NCBI GenBank assembly: GCA_030765045.1 | Contig: CM060971.1 | Span: 119,947,330 to 120,011,329, forward strand | From: Tenodera sinensis | Lineage: Eukaryota > Arthropoda > Insecta > Mantodea > Mantidae | DNA: 64,000 nt | Reading direction: 5' to 3' | Shown: positions 32,634 to 43,940 of the stretch, in pieces | Layout: each line of letters begins with the position of its first letter | How positions within the stretch are numbered: position 1 is the first letter of the stretch | Translations under genes and position numbers: made by a program | The notes under the pieces: generated by a model | What the model was told of the DNA's origin: nothing | The model's database searches: none | Seen by the model: the letters and a program-made list of their open reading frames with translations, nothing else

Positions 32634-33339
32634 TTACAAAACAGAAAGGGTTGGAAAGGCTTCTGTGAGTTGGGATTTTGCAAGCGTTATAACCCCGCTG
32701 CCAAAGCCACTGATTTTCAATGTTGACAGTTCAACACAATGCTTAATGAACCTTTTAATGACTGGAACAGTGAATGGCTCAATGCGCGTGTGCAATGAGA
32801 GATGTCGTAGAGCTGTGAGTGTGTACGGCTTCCCCACAATAGCGTTGACAAACCTATCGTCAAACCGTAGTGGCATCAGCAAGTCTAACTTTGTTATACA
32901 GAGACACTGACAGAGAAGATAGCTCACTAGCGTATTGTCCCACTTGGTTCGCAAACAGAGATGTTGTACTGACAAGAAGCCAGGTAGAGGGGCTACCTCC
33001 CTAGAAGTACTGCGGGGAACAATAGGCGACATGTAGCCTTTCAGAGAGAGTGTCTCGAGTCCCGTGCATATCCGACCTATCAACTCTATATCGATGTTGC
33101 AGAATAGGATGAGCTCCAGACAGACTAGCTTACTGCCGTTCTCAACTAGGATCTCATAGACGTCGGAGAAGTTTCCTGTCTGTAGACGCAGTGCCTGGAG
33201 ATGCTTCAGATGTTTCAGAGGTGCAATGTTGCACTGGTAACAGACCAAATGTACATGACTCAGGGTGTCAAACTTCTGCACCAAGAAGAGAAGTTGTGGC
33301 TCTCCTATATTACTGCATCCCAATCCTCGCAACTCTAAC
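32634..33339 (-). CDS. Leucine-rich-repeat protein (minus gene), exon 2
   Basis: The terminal coding exon has 234 residues plus one split Arg codon. The acceptor TGATTTTCAG is at 33340-33349 on the minus strand, phase 2, matching exon 1. It encodes a run of LxxLxL units: LELRGLGC, LQALRLQTG, LVCLELILF, LETLSLKGY, VQHLCLRTKW, ITKLDLLMPL, LRHLSLHTRI and LSTLKISGFG. This indicates a leucine-rich-repeat solenoid, usually a protein-binding surface. There is no transmembrane segment or signal peptide. It ends FPTLSVL and a stop at 32634-32636. The pathway is unknown. Confidence 0.85.
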
Positions 33340-33389
33340 CTGAAAATCAAATCAGAGCATTACTATAAGAAAATAGTCATACTATATAA

Positions 33390-33800
33390 TGAAAAAACTA
33401 AAGCTATTAACAATGAAGCAACGTAAATCTATAAATATAATAACACAGTGTGTTGTTAGACCGGCAGGACTGCACTACGGCAATAAGGGACCAGGCGAGG
33501 ACTGGCGCACTCTCCACCAGAGCTATGTATAAAGGACCAGAAAGTCACAGGTACAGAACACTAACTATAATAACTTGCATCACATCCAATGTTGAAGTTG
33601 ATGACCTTCAACACAAACACATTCTTTATAACAAACTTAGAATTTAAAAGCTTCACTTATCTTAGTAATTGCTGCTTATCTTAGTAAAGCTTTAAAAATG
33701 TGATGGAGGCAACATGAAACATATATTAATTAGCAGCATATTTATTCAAGAACTTGCAGCAATTACTAAGAGTACCTGAGTGACCACGCTCTGCTCGGCT
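33390..33800. repeat. R2-family repeat in the LRR intron, interrupted
   Basis: The R2 start (AAAGCTATTAACAATGAAGC) is at 33398. R2 internal blocks (AAAAGCTTCACTTATCTTAG) resume at 33647, and the inverted end AACTTGCAGCAATTACTAAG lies at 33751. About 190 bp of unrelated sequence (33440-33630) separates the first two parts and looks like an insertion. Confidence 0.65.
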
Positions 33801-34560
33801 TTTCTTTTCCCTATTTCTAATCGTGTTTTTTTTGGGGGGGAGATGATACTTATTTAGATAAACTCGAAAAGCAAAATTTTAACTAAATATAAATTTTCAT
33901 CCTAATTGTTGGAGCTGTTTTCATGACGAGACCTTTAATATCCTGGCCTATTTGTTGAAAATGGCCCATTAACAGAGAAATTATGGCCAAAATAAGGTTT
34001 AGAATAATTGTGACTGTTACGTATAAAATTGTATTTTTTCAGGGATGACACCTATATAGATAAACAATCAGCAAAACCCTGTCTGAATACAAAATTTGAT
34101 TGAAATCGTTAGAGTCGTTTCCAAGTCGTGTGGAATATATTTATATACAAGAATTGCTCGTTTAAATATATAAGGTAAGATAAGATGTAGCTACTGTAAT
34201 TGGAGCTTTTCTCTGTTGTAGCACAAATAATATAAAATAAACAAAATTAAACACATAAAATAAAATTTAAATTTAAATAAAAACACACACATGTGCATGC
34301 ACACACACGTATGTACACAAACACACACACACACACACACAAATAAATAAATATAAACTTTTGTGATATTAAGCATTTCGGAGAGGTTCTTTGTTATTGG
34401 TTTGAATTTTCAAATACTTAACTTTTCTTGGGTAGTAAGTTGCTATTCATTTTTTCTCATGGTTGTGCAAAAAGCATGAAAAGAAATGGAGACTATGTTG
34501 AAAACTGACAGAAAGGTCTGTAGGTTAGGATGTTTTATTGATTTCAGTACCTATATAGTT
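33801..34560. other. Intron of minus-strand LRR gene, with CA microsatellite
   Basis: A (CA)n-rich tract lies at 34285-34340. Otherwise the sequence is unassigned and AT-rich. Confidence 0.6.
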
Positions 34561-34745
34561 GAAATACTTTTTTCTTAATGATGCTGTCAATTGCCAGGAT
34601 TATATCATCGCCATCTGAGTCGATTTACATGCCAGTAAATCTACTAACATGGGACTATCACTTCTAAAAATGTCAGTGTGAGCCGGGTGTGAATCCATGC
34701 CCTTGGGACTTTCATTATGACCCTCATATATAGATGAATAGGGTT
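34560..34745 (-). repeat. S2 tRNA-derived SINE, diverged
   Basis: It contains CTGTCAATTGCCAGGAT and ACATGCCAGTAAATCTACT, shared with 50488-50690 and 58942-59172. The tRNA-like head is poorly preserved. Confidence 0.65.
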
Positions 34746-34779
34746 TTGGAAGAATGACTCAAACACAACTTACAGAGGG

Positions 34780-35178
34780 GAACTTTGCACCTCGACTGAA
34801 AGGTGATCTTGTGCCTATGTCCCTGAGGGGCACTCCTCAGGAGGATGGATGAGGTGAATGGATCCTAAGGGCCGCTGGGGGCCTATAAACTAGTAGCTTG
34901 CCTGCCAATCTGAGTGCATCTGTTCCCCTACTGTTGCACTGCCATGACGCTCGCCGACACTTCCAACCCTGAAAGAAACCTAACGGGATGAAGGGTGAAA
35001 TGAAGGGACAGGAAATTCAGAAGATATGGAAATACTTGCCAGCATTTTCCTGGCGACCTGGGGAAACATCCGAAAAAGCTTGTGGGTCAGGAAGGTTGTT
35101 CACGGGAATCGAACCCTCAACCTCCCGAGCGTGGGCCACAGATGTCACCATCTGAACCATCGTGCTCGGTATTTGGAA
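34780..35178 (-). repeat. S3 tRNA-derived repeat
   Basis: The minus strand starts with box A TGGTTCAGATGG near 35158 and has box B GGGTTCGATTCCC near 35105, correctly spaced. The body contains the complement of CCTGGGGAAACATCCG and GGAGGATGGATGAGG. A second copy is at 29560-30115. Confidence 0.7.
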
Positions 35179-35250
35179 ATATAGTAAGTTAGTAGAGAAT
35201 TGCACGTGAATGCAACTTAATTTAGGGGAAAGAGAAGAAAGTGAGTTTAC

Positions 35251-36125
35251 CTGTCTTTGTGGTTGTCTTGGGTGTTGTTGTTTGCCAATCCTTCCAGCAG
35301 AGCTGTCCTCCCTGATTCACTTAAGGCTGTTCTTGTTACATAAACTTGTTGTAACAACTGCAGCTTTAGAATTGAAGGCACGCTGGTATCTGAAACACTT
35401 GAACAATGCAAGTCCAGACATTTGAGCATCACGCAGGTTTCTGCTAGAGCTTCAACTATTCTGTCTGTACAGTTGCAAGGAAATTTGAAGACTTCAAGTA
35501 GAGGCAGAGCTCGTATGCCTCTGATGATCAAACCTTCTGTCTCCACTGTCAGCACGGATGCTAGCATTCTGTAATCACTGTCGTCCATCAGAAACGAGAA
35601 CTCTAACTCCCTGAGTCGGGACATGTGGGGGAGGTATCGACACACCTCCACCGAGATGTTGTAAGATGATGTCTTGAGCTGCAGCTGGCTCACAGAGGGG
35701 TGGATGATCGAGGGGAGCAGCTTCTGCAGTGCTCTTACACACTGCGGTGAAGTGGCGTCATTGCCTAGCTGTTGAATGGCCAGACTCAGTGATCGCAACA
35801 GTTCCTCCGTCAGTCTGTTGGACAGAACATGTGGTATGTTGCTATGCAGCAGTTCCTCAAGTTGGCAGCACAGCCTGGCTACACCTTCATCCTCAATACG
35901 GTTCATATGCTCATACCGAAGTGGGGCTTTCCTCAAACATCCGTTTCTCTGTGTATGGAAAAGGTTCAAAATAAACGACTTGAGCCTTCCTGTAGGTCTG
36001 TTAGTTGCTGACCTCTTGATGTTCAGTGATGAAGTAAGAACTGCCAAGCTCATGTTGTACACGTAGTTGCTGAGAGCCTTAATGGCAAGACTCTCCAGCG
36101 GTGTTGGCTGCTTGTAGCGTGGCAT
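35251..36125 (-). CDS. Leucine-rich-repeat protein (minus gene), exon 1
   Basis: The first coding exon starts at the ATG at 36125 (MPRYKQPTPLESLAIKAL). An acceptor TGTTTGTTGTAG just upstream and an in-frame stop there imply a separate 5' UTR exon. The donor GTAAAC at 35250-35245 is phase 2. Spliced to exon 2 it gives 526 residues. The N-terminal 150 residues are helical-looking, and LRR-type strands begin with LRELEFSFL, LKCLDLHCS and LQQVYVTRT. It is paralogous to the + strand gene (46175-60480): compare CTDRIVEALAET with CTDRIVAALADN, and SLAIKALSNY with KLAMKAACNY. There is no F-box or known catalytic motif that I can name. Confidence 0.87.
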
Positions 36126-36137
36126 CGCCAAACTCTA

Positions 36138-37010
36138 CAACAAACACAACATCCAGGTGTAACTCCCACTTCTTTTACATACATTACACTGAAGATGAGA
36201 AGACACTGGCAGTAATTTACTCTTCTAATAGGCAGTACTATACTGCATATTTTTTTAGAGTAAAACAGATTGACTACATTTACTGTTTTTGAAACCACTG
36301 AGATAGTGGCTCTACTGGCAGTAATTTACTGCTTTAATCAGGACTACTATACTGCATATTTTCCTCAATAAAACAGGATGGTAACATTTGCTGCTTTCTA
36401 AGACAAGCTCTAACTCTACTGCAGTGCTAGATAAAGTACAGTGTCAAGCAGATGAACATTGCAACATGATTGTAACTTTTTACTGCAGGTTACTATCATA
36501 CTGTAAACAAAATTGATAACACTATTTGTTTACTTACAGTAAACATTATTTCAGCAAGTTTGGTTATTTTCTTCCAAGCAGGGTTTGAATTAATGTGGGG
36601 GATGGGGGAATTTCCCTTCTCATTAAATTATTTTCCTGGCTTGCCAAAATAAAATTCCTTCCCTGCCAGAGAATTATTTTTCTTTTTACTGTAAGCGTTT
36701 ACTATTACTACTCTTTAAAAATACAAGAAGACATGGAACATTTTTGATGCACAATACAATTGCAAGCTGTGAGTAAGCAAAAGTACCATATCACAAGTAA
36801 GTAAAATTCTGCACCAGCAATGTCGACTGCAACTTGCAACTCATTGTTCTATTGTTTGTCAGCATGCATAAACTTGTGATAGTGAATCTCAGGCTTCAAC
36901 TTCAAGTAATAGCTTCTCGGGTAACAGCTGCACAATTGCAAGTGAAATGTGTTATCGAGAGTAAGTGCATTCACTTAATTGGGGGATGTGCACACAAAAC
37001 TAGATCTGAA
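36138..37010. other. Region upstream of the minus-strand LRR gene
   Basis: It should contain the 5' UTR intron and perhaps the promoter, but I see no convincing TATA or initiator. A loosely repeated phrase (GGCAGTAATTTACT and ACTATACTGCATATTTT) occurs at 36205-36260 and 36315-36365. Confidence 0.45.
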
Positions 37011-37860
37011 AAATCTGATGTGTTGCACTCACATGACTTTCTCTACCCTTGTACTAACCATTCTTACAAACTCTTATTCCTATATCTTCATCGTGTTAGT
37101 TGAGATAAACATTTGTACAAATTATCTTATTGCTTATTTCCTTGTAGGTACAAGGGGAATATGGGAATACAGCAGGCTTTGTGCGATAGTCAAATGTTTT
37201 AAAGCTTTGAGATCCCATTCTCTTTGCACGCTTAACATATAAAAAAATTAAACGATGTTCCATTTCAAGAGAGTGTTACGTTTTCTGAAACTGACACAAA
37301 TAACAAGGAATATTTCCGAAATGGTTCACTCTACAAAAAAATGTATTTGGACATAAATTGTGTGCTTTAGTGAGATCTACATTTTTTGTATAGTAAGACT
37401 TTGTCTATTTTTTCAGTTTACGAGTTGTTCAAAAGTCATCCAGAGTAAACAGGACTACATAGGCTATAGCCAGAAAATTCAAAGTATACATTTCGTTTAT
37501 AATACAAATATCTTAAACATGTGGCATTTTAATCAAAATCATTAGAACCAATTTCAAGAAAATCAAAATTTTCAAAAAATTTTCCATGCAAAGGATAGTT
37601 TAAGGTGGGGCTATTTTCTTCAAAATCTTCATATCGCATCCTTAAAAATATTAAACTTAAGTGTCACTTAGTCTCACACACACACAAACACACGCACATA
37701 CACAGAGAGAGACAGAGACACACACACAACCTTTTTTAAAAAAATTTCTTTTTTTGGGTACAGGGGGACTCAAAACATATTTCCACTGAAATCTCGACAT
37801 CAAATATTTGGGTGGAATACAACACTTCCTCTACTTACTATACATAGTAGAGAAACTAAA
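37010..37860 (+). repeat. R1-family repeat, near full length
   Basis: It begins CTGATGTGTTGCACTCACAT, then GACTTTCTCTAC (37035-37046), and ends AGTAGAGAAACT (37847-37858). These edges are short inverted repeats. A CA-rich microsatellite lies at 37670-37735. Confidence 0.85.
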
Positions 37861-37919
37861 AGTATGATACTCTTATGACTTTCTCTGTGAATAAATTTAG
37901 AAATAATTTTAAATTAACC

Positions 37920-38115
37920 GAGAGGTACAGCTTGAATATTTTGACCTGACCCTGCTTAGCTGTATGCACAATAGTGGGACTAGTCCACTATCTTCTGGGT
38001 CGGTAGTAACTGTGCAGCGGGTATGTGCACAATGCAGGTAAGGAGAATACTGTCAGCCTTTCTCTCCCACTCCAGACTACCTTCTCCTCCTCTGTGTTTC
38101 TGCAGGGTCCCGTCT
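37920..38115. repeat. Dispersed repeat shared with 40060-40140
   Basis: Blocks such as GACCTGACCCTGC and AAGGAGAATACTG (and AGACCTGATCCTGC, AGTATTCTCCTTAC near 40070-40130) suggest related sequence in partly opposite orientation. The family is unidentified. Confidence 0.4.
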
Positions 38116-38387
38116 AAATAATCAAGCTGTACTTGGTTACAATTTGCAAAAATAGTACTCAAATATTTATTTGGGTAACAAACGCTTGAGATAGAAAGAA
38201 AGGAAGGAAAAGAAGAAAAAAGAATAACAATCATTCAAGTAGGTTGAGAGACGCTTGGGAAAGATAAATGCAATTTGGAAGATTCAATAAGTGATAATGT
38301 TTATTCCACATAAGTGTACATTTTCATGAGTTCTACATTTCATAAGGTAAGTTTTAGTCTATTGCTTATATTTCCCAGTAACAAATT

Positions 38388-38765
38388 AAAAAATCTGATG
38401 TGCTACGCTCACATGGCTTTCTCTGCTCTTGTACTAACCATTCTTACAAACTCTTATTCCTATATCTTCTTCGTGTTAGTTGAGATAAACATTTGTACAA
38501 ATTATCTTATTGCTTATTTCTTGTAGGTGCAAGGGGAATGTTAGAATACAGTAGGCTTTGTGCGATAGTCAAACGTTTTAAAGCTTTGAGATTCCATTCT
38601 CTTTGCACGGCTAACATATAAAAAATGAACAAAGATGTTGCCTTTGACAAAGGTTTTAAGTTTTCCAAAACTGACACAAATAAAGGAGTACCTTCGAAAT
38701 GGTTCACTTTACAAAGAAATTTATTTGGACATAGATTATGTGCTTTAGCGAGATCTACATCAAGC
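38388..38765 (+). repeat. R1-family repeat, 5' part
   Basis: It begins AATCTGATGTGCTACGC and runs through GATAGTCAAACGTTTTAAAG to GTGCTTTAGCGAGATCTAC, where the R1 match stops. Confidence 0.82.
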
Positions 38766-39870
38766 CAGTTATTAATTTAACATTATTTTATTGGTGTGTT
38801 AATATTTTGGCAAAGCTGTTATACTTGGAGATACAGTAAAGGAAGTAAAATAAATGAAATAGAATGTACTAAATACTTTGTTACACCAGGATGGAGTGGA
38901 TGTGTTTGTCTTTTTAAATGGTATTATTTTAAATGGACATTACTGGATAATAGCAGCTATTGTGGCTATTTTGCCACTACAGAGCATGCTGAGTGGGTGC
39001 TGCCAATCTAAAGGAAAATACAGAGCTGCTAGGTTTGTTCTTTTATTTTTATTTCCACTGAAATTTGTGATTTATGTTTAGCTGCATTGATGTTTTTGCA
39101 GTGGCAGCCGTGGTCATTCTTCAGCTATGTTTAGTAACTGAAGGCCCTTGGTCACTCCAGTACAGTAAACATAGTTGGCACCTTTTCTTTGTGTTATGTT
39201 GGCATTTATGACTTTTGTTAGCTATTTATGTTCATATGTTGGCAGTTGTAAATGACTGCCAGAAGGCAAGAAGAAGATGGAGCTTGCCATCTGTTGGAAT
39301 AAATGAGAACTAGGGGTGGAGAAATCAGAAGTGAGCCTGGGCCCCAAGTGTACTAGCTTTCCTAATGTTTGTTCCCTAAAGCTTAGTTTGGCCACAATAA
39401 GTGTTTAAAAACCATAATATTGCAACATGCATGTATCACGACAATTCTGCTATTAGATAACACAGCAAGATGGAAGACAATTGCCATTCTGTATTTGGAC
39501 GTAAAGGGCAATATATTTGATTAAGGTAGAACACATCTTCTGCTCGTCCTCCATGGTCTTGGTGTAACATGGGGGCTGCTTCCATTGTTATCGATGGGCT
39601 GGCATTCACTGTGATGGCGTATGAACTTGAATTTGTCTCCGGTCAGGTTTCTTGCATACTTTGTATAATGTGCTTTATTTAAACGCTTTGTTTCTTCCTT
39701 CCTATTGAAGTTATCTTTATGTTTGAAAATCTCAATGGCTTCACGACTTCCACTTTAGCCCAGCCCATGCATCAGCCGAACCAATAAACAAAGACTAGAC
39801 CATCAACCACCCACACATGCTAAACGTATACAATCTGTGAAACTGAACAGCTCCATATCAGTCGTTGCTG
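38766..39870. other. Unassigned intergenic sequence
   Basis: Short frames at 38796-39081 have no domain. No repeat recognised. Confidence 0.35.
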
Positions 39871-39879
39871 AGACTAGCA

Positions 39880-40060
39880 AAGTACTACAGTCACACCACT
39901 GAGGATGTTTGACGCAGCCTCGAATGAAATGTCTAGAAGGAGATTTCCCACTAGACCACAGCGCACAAGCCCGGATAATCATTTTCAATTTTATAACACC
40001 GGCTGTGAAAGCTTATGCAATTTGAATTGCTCTTTACTCATTATTGAGATGATGCTTGAT
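39880..40060 (+). repeat. Penelope pseudo-LTR-like sequence
   Basis: ACACCACTGAGGATGTTTGA followed by GAAATGTCTAGAAGGAGA and CACTAGACCACAGCGCACAA parallels the right arm of 4191-4290. No coding part is attached. Confidence 0.5.
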
Positions 40061-40140
40061 TATATAGACCTGATCCTGCAGAAACACAGGAGACGGTAGC
40101 CTAGGGTGGGGTCAGTATTCTCCTTACAAGGTGCAACAGG

Positions 40141-40985
40141 AAACTGTAAGGTTCACAACCAAATAGATTGTTCAGCTGTTTCATAAACAGACTGTCCTTT
40201 AGATGGTAATTGTTATTTTATGCCAACTGGGGAGTTACCTAGAACTGCCATACAGATATCTTTGAAACAAAAGTAGGATGTGAAAAAGACTTATAGACAA
40301 GTAGATGACATAAGCAATTCAGACATGTAAACAAATGATTTTCAACATAAAGTTAAGCTTTTTTATATTTGAAAGCCACTGGTGACTATTCACCAACATT
40401 TATTGGAATATGTGGAGTAAACAAAGATAAGAAGGTACTTTAAGCATTAGAAATCAACTTCCCATATACAATGCAGAAATAGCAGTTCTTAACTTGCACA
40501 ACATCTGATGTCACTTTAATGGTTGAGGTTTAAAAACACAAATTTATGAAGAAAGTGTCTGCCCAGAAATTGTTTCAAATAATGCAATATGGACTTAGTT
40601 ACATCCATGGAGTAAAAACAAAATATGACTGTTAAATTACAAGTTAAATTTGACATTCATGTGGAAATAAGAAGAACTGCATATTTTGATTTTCCATCAT
40701 TGATTCCCCCATTATAAACTAACTTTAGAAAATCAAAACATCTAACAACAAACACTTTTTAAATGGCTAATGCTATGGAAAAAAAATTATTTGGCACTAA
40801 CTCTATATTTTAATAAGCTCTGCATATTTATGAAGTAAACTTTTGTATATCCCTTACAGTTAAAGGAAAATTCATTTGGAATGAATAGAAATTCTCAGGC
40901 TATTCAGAGAAATTAAAAATTTACATTTCATTTGGCATGCCACTTCCTAAAACATACAATATCTAATATATTTAAATGAGGCCTC
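40141..40985. other. Unassigned AT-rich intergenic sequence
   Basis: Nothing recognised. Confidence 0.35.
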
Positions 40986-40987
40986 AG

Positions 40988-41556
40988 GGGTCTCTATCTA
41001 GGGGATATATGGATAGTGACTACAAGGTACCCAAGCTGAGCAGAACATTACTTCCACTTACTGGTGTCTAGGGGAAATGTGGATGACGACCACAAGGTAC
41101 CCAAGCTGAGCAGAACATTACTTCCACTTACTGGTGTCTAGGGGATATGTGGATGGCGACCACAAGGTACCCAAGCTGAGCAGAACATTACTTCCACTTA
41201 CTGGTGTCTAGGGGTTATGTGAATAGTGACCACAAGGTACCCAAGCTGAGCAGAACATTACTTCCACTTACTGGTGTCTAGGGGATATGTGGATAGCACC
41301 ACATGGTACCCAAGCTGAGCAGAACATTACTTCCACTTACTGGTGTCTAGGGGATATGTGGATGGCGACCACAAGGTACCCAAGCTGAGCAGAACATTAC
41401 TTCCACTTACTGGTGTCTAGGGGTTATGTGAATAGTGACCACAAGGTACCCAAGCTGAGCAGAACATTACTTCCACTTACTGGTGTCTAGGGGATATGTA
41501 GATAGCACCACAAGGTACCCAAGCTGAGCAGAACATTACTTCCACTTACTGGTGTT
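40988..41556. repeat. 70-bp tandem array (about 8 copies)
   Basis: GGTGTCTAGGGG recurs at 41063, 41133, 41203, 41273, 41342, 41412 and 41482, with spacing 69-70 bp. The constant half is GGTACCCAAGCTGAGCAG plus ACATTACTTCCACTTACT. The variable half (GGATATGTGGATGGCGACC) alternates between types, so pairs of units appear to have been copied together (about 140 or 210 bp). Confidence 0.96.
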
Positions 41557-41937
41557 TTGCTCCTCACTGTAACTTTTCTATCTGACCTTACCTTGGTCAT
41601 CTCTTCTTCTCTTCCGAACCCAATGCTATTAGGGTTCCTGAGGGCTAGGGAGTCTTTATTTTTCCAACCTCTCCATTTCTCTATAAAATCTTAACCCCAA
41701 CATGCTGACCTGTCATGGCATGTAATACGCCCTCTGATTGGTGATCAGAGGATATGATCGGTGAATTTATTTTGATAATTCTCCCAGTCAGGTCGGTGAG
41801 ACCCGTAAACCAACGACAGGTGTGGTCCTCCAGACATTCTGAGGGTTGTGAGAGAGCGATGTGAGCGCCAAAACATAAAAATATGGTGCTCTCTAAAAAA
41901 CTGTTACTATTACTGCTATTGCTCTCTTCAATATCAT
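41557..41937. other. Unassigned sequence downstream of the 70-bp array
   Basis: A minus frame at 41681-42010 is open, but its start half overlaps a LINE tail and no domain is recognisable. Confidence 0.4.
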
Positions 41938-42010
41938 TGCGAAAAATATTGGAGAGCAAGAGGATTAATGACTTCATTGTCAGAAATCCAGCATTAGCTA
42001 ACAACAACAT
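41938..42010 (+). mobile_element. Very short LINE 3' end
   Basis: GAAAAATATTGGAGAGCAAG through CCAGCATTAGCTAACAACAA matches the terminal 70 bp of the LINE at 1.3-3.5 kb. It abuts the R1 repeat that follows. Confidence 0.88.
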
Positions 42011-42500
42011 TTTTTCATAGTAAGATTTGATCTATCTCTTACAGTTTACCAGTTACTCAAAAGTCATCCAGAGTAAGCAGGACTACATAGCTATAGCCAG
42101 AAAATTCAAAATATACATTTCATTTGTCATTCAAATATCTTAAACATATCATTTTAATCAAATCTTTATTTGTAAATATTATTTTCAAGAAAATAAAGAT
42201 GTTCAAAAAATGTTCCATGTAAAGCGTAGTTTAGGGTGGAGGAATTTTCTTTAAAATTTTTGTGTCGCATCCTTAAAATACATTAAACTTAAATACCAAC
42301 TTTGGTTTCTAACAGACTTTTCGTTTTTGAGTTACGCTGTCCACAGACTGACACACAGACTGCATATGGACCTTTTTCTAAAAATGCCTTTTTTTGGATT
42401 CATGGGGCTCAAAATATATATTTCTGGTGAAATCTCAACATAAAATTTTGGGGTGGAATACAATACTTCTTCTACTTACTGTATATAGTAGAGAAAGTAG
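42008..42500 (+). repeat. R1-family repeat, 5'-truncated
   Basis: It runs from CATAGTAAGATTTGATC to GTAGAGAAAGT (42488-42498) with all R1 blocks between. Confidence 0.85.
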
Positions 42501-42930
42501 AAATGAAGTTTTGTATGTATTATTTGGGACATTTAGCAATAGTAGTGGTTTGGTGGTGCCATTATTGTGTTTACAGGCCCTTAGTCATATTGCACAACAA
42601 TGCTAGAGATAGGTATATCCTCTTCGGTTGGCAGGGTTCTGTATGCACTAGAGGCAGTACTGGACTCAGGACTGATACAGACAGTTATTGCTTCAAGGTC
42701 ATACCTTAAAAGCAACTGAAGTCACACCCAAAGAAGATATATTAGTAAAGGATAATTGGATGTGGAAATTTTCATGAAAATCTTTTTGCGGCATCCTTGG
42801 AAGGCATATCCCTGCACTGATTTTGACAAATTTGGCAAAATATTCTTTCAGACAAGAATAAATACACTGGGAAATGATATAAAAGAAACACCCCTTTCAA
42901 ATGAAGGGGTGGACAACATTTGGTAGGAAA
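42501..42930. other. Unassigned intergenic sequence
   Basis: No convincing feature. Short frames only. Confidence 0.35.
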
Positions 42931-42939
42931 CAATGTTAA

Positions 42940-43207
42940 CATGAGCGTCGGCAGACTTTTTTCCAGGGGGGGGGGGGGCCACATGTTGGAAGTTTGCAAT
43001 CAGATATTATTAATTCATTATTTTATTGTCAAAATGTATAATATTTGTTGCAGATAACCGTATTAATTTGAGCTAAATAAAAATTGTTCTTTACATTAAA
43101 ATTAAAATAATACTTTAATAGTCAGTAATTGATTGCACATTAAGTTCACTAAATTCCAAGGGGGGGGGGGGGCGGCCCCCCCTTGCCCCCCGTTCGCGAC
43201 GCCCATG
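42940..43207. mobile_element. hAT-like MITE with 8-bp target duplication
   Basis: AATGTTAA at 42932-42939 is repeated at 43208-43215. The enclosed 268 bp starts CATGAGCGTCG and ends CGACGCCCATG, which are inverted with one mismatch. Both ends lead into long G runs (about 42963-42979 and 43160-43173). The size, the 8-bp duplication and the CA-start ends fit a non-autonomous hAT element. Confidence 0.85.
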
Positions 43208-43285
43208 AATGTTAATGATTATCAGCATAAACAACCTTTTTTAGGCATTTTGCTAAATAAAAGGCCGATCTGATTAAATGCTGAG
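43208..43285. other. Short unassigned spacer
   Basis: Nothing recognised. Confidence 0.3.
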
Positions 43286-43289
43286 ATTA

Positions 43290-43940
43290 AGAGCCACAAA
43301 GCGTTCTAAGAGCCTCTTAGAGGCATCATTGTGACCAGTGCTGTATGCATTCTAAAATAATCAAATCACTAACATTCATCTATAGTTAAAATAGCACCAT
43401 TTACATGTCAGAGGAATCAACAATTTCCCACAAACTAAGAGAAAAATGCATGACTTATGTTCCAATTAAGTGTTTACTAGACTGCACAGCAAATGTGCAG
43501 GTTTAGTTCTTCTAAGTGAGGTGCTGGGATATTCTCACTCACTACATAGCCTGCTATTGTGACAACACAATAGCAACTTTGAAATGCGTGCACCATGTGT
43601 CAGTGCATTCAAGGTGAGAACAGTGTTTGATTGAGTGCATCTCTGTGAATTTTGCTGCTGAATATATAAAGTATTGGTAATTCTGTAAGTGAATTCACAG
43701 CATATTTAACAAATCTTTTCAATCACATTTATTCTATGATAAGTTAGAGTTAGTTAAAAAGGGACACCTAATTCCAAATTTAAAAACTTAAAGATGGAGA
43801 ACAAAGTGAAGAACTTGTTTCATGCATTTAATTCTGAACTTTATACAAAGGTAGTTTGGTTATGAAACTTTGTGTAAGCTCTTCAGCTGGCTGTATTTGT
43901 TGCTAGGGAAGGATAAATCTCTTTGGAGCTGTGAAGATAA
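43290..43940 (+). repeat. R3-family dispersed repeat
   Basis: Its first part matches 52375-52575 in reverse (AGCCTGCTATTGTGACAACA, GTGCATTCAAGGTGAGAAC). Its last part, 43735-43935, matches 47700-47920 in reverse (GTGTAAGCTCTTCAGCTGGC, GATGGAGAACAAAGTGAAG). It is therefore one element of about 650 bp that includes a single, unamplified version of the 107-bp unit at 47.3-47.8 kb. Confidence 0.75.

Noticed and set aside
41681..42010. Minus-strand frame of 109 codons
   Set aside because: Its first part overlaps the LINE tail. No motif or splice context.
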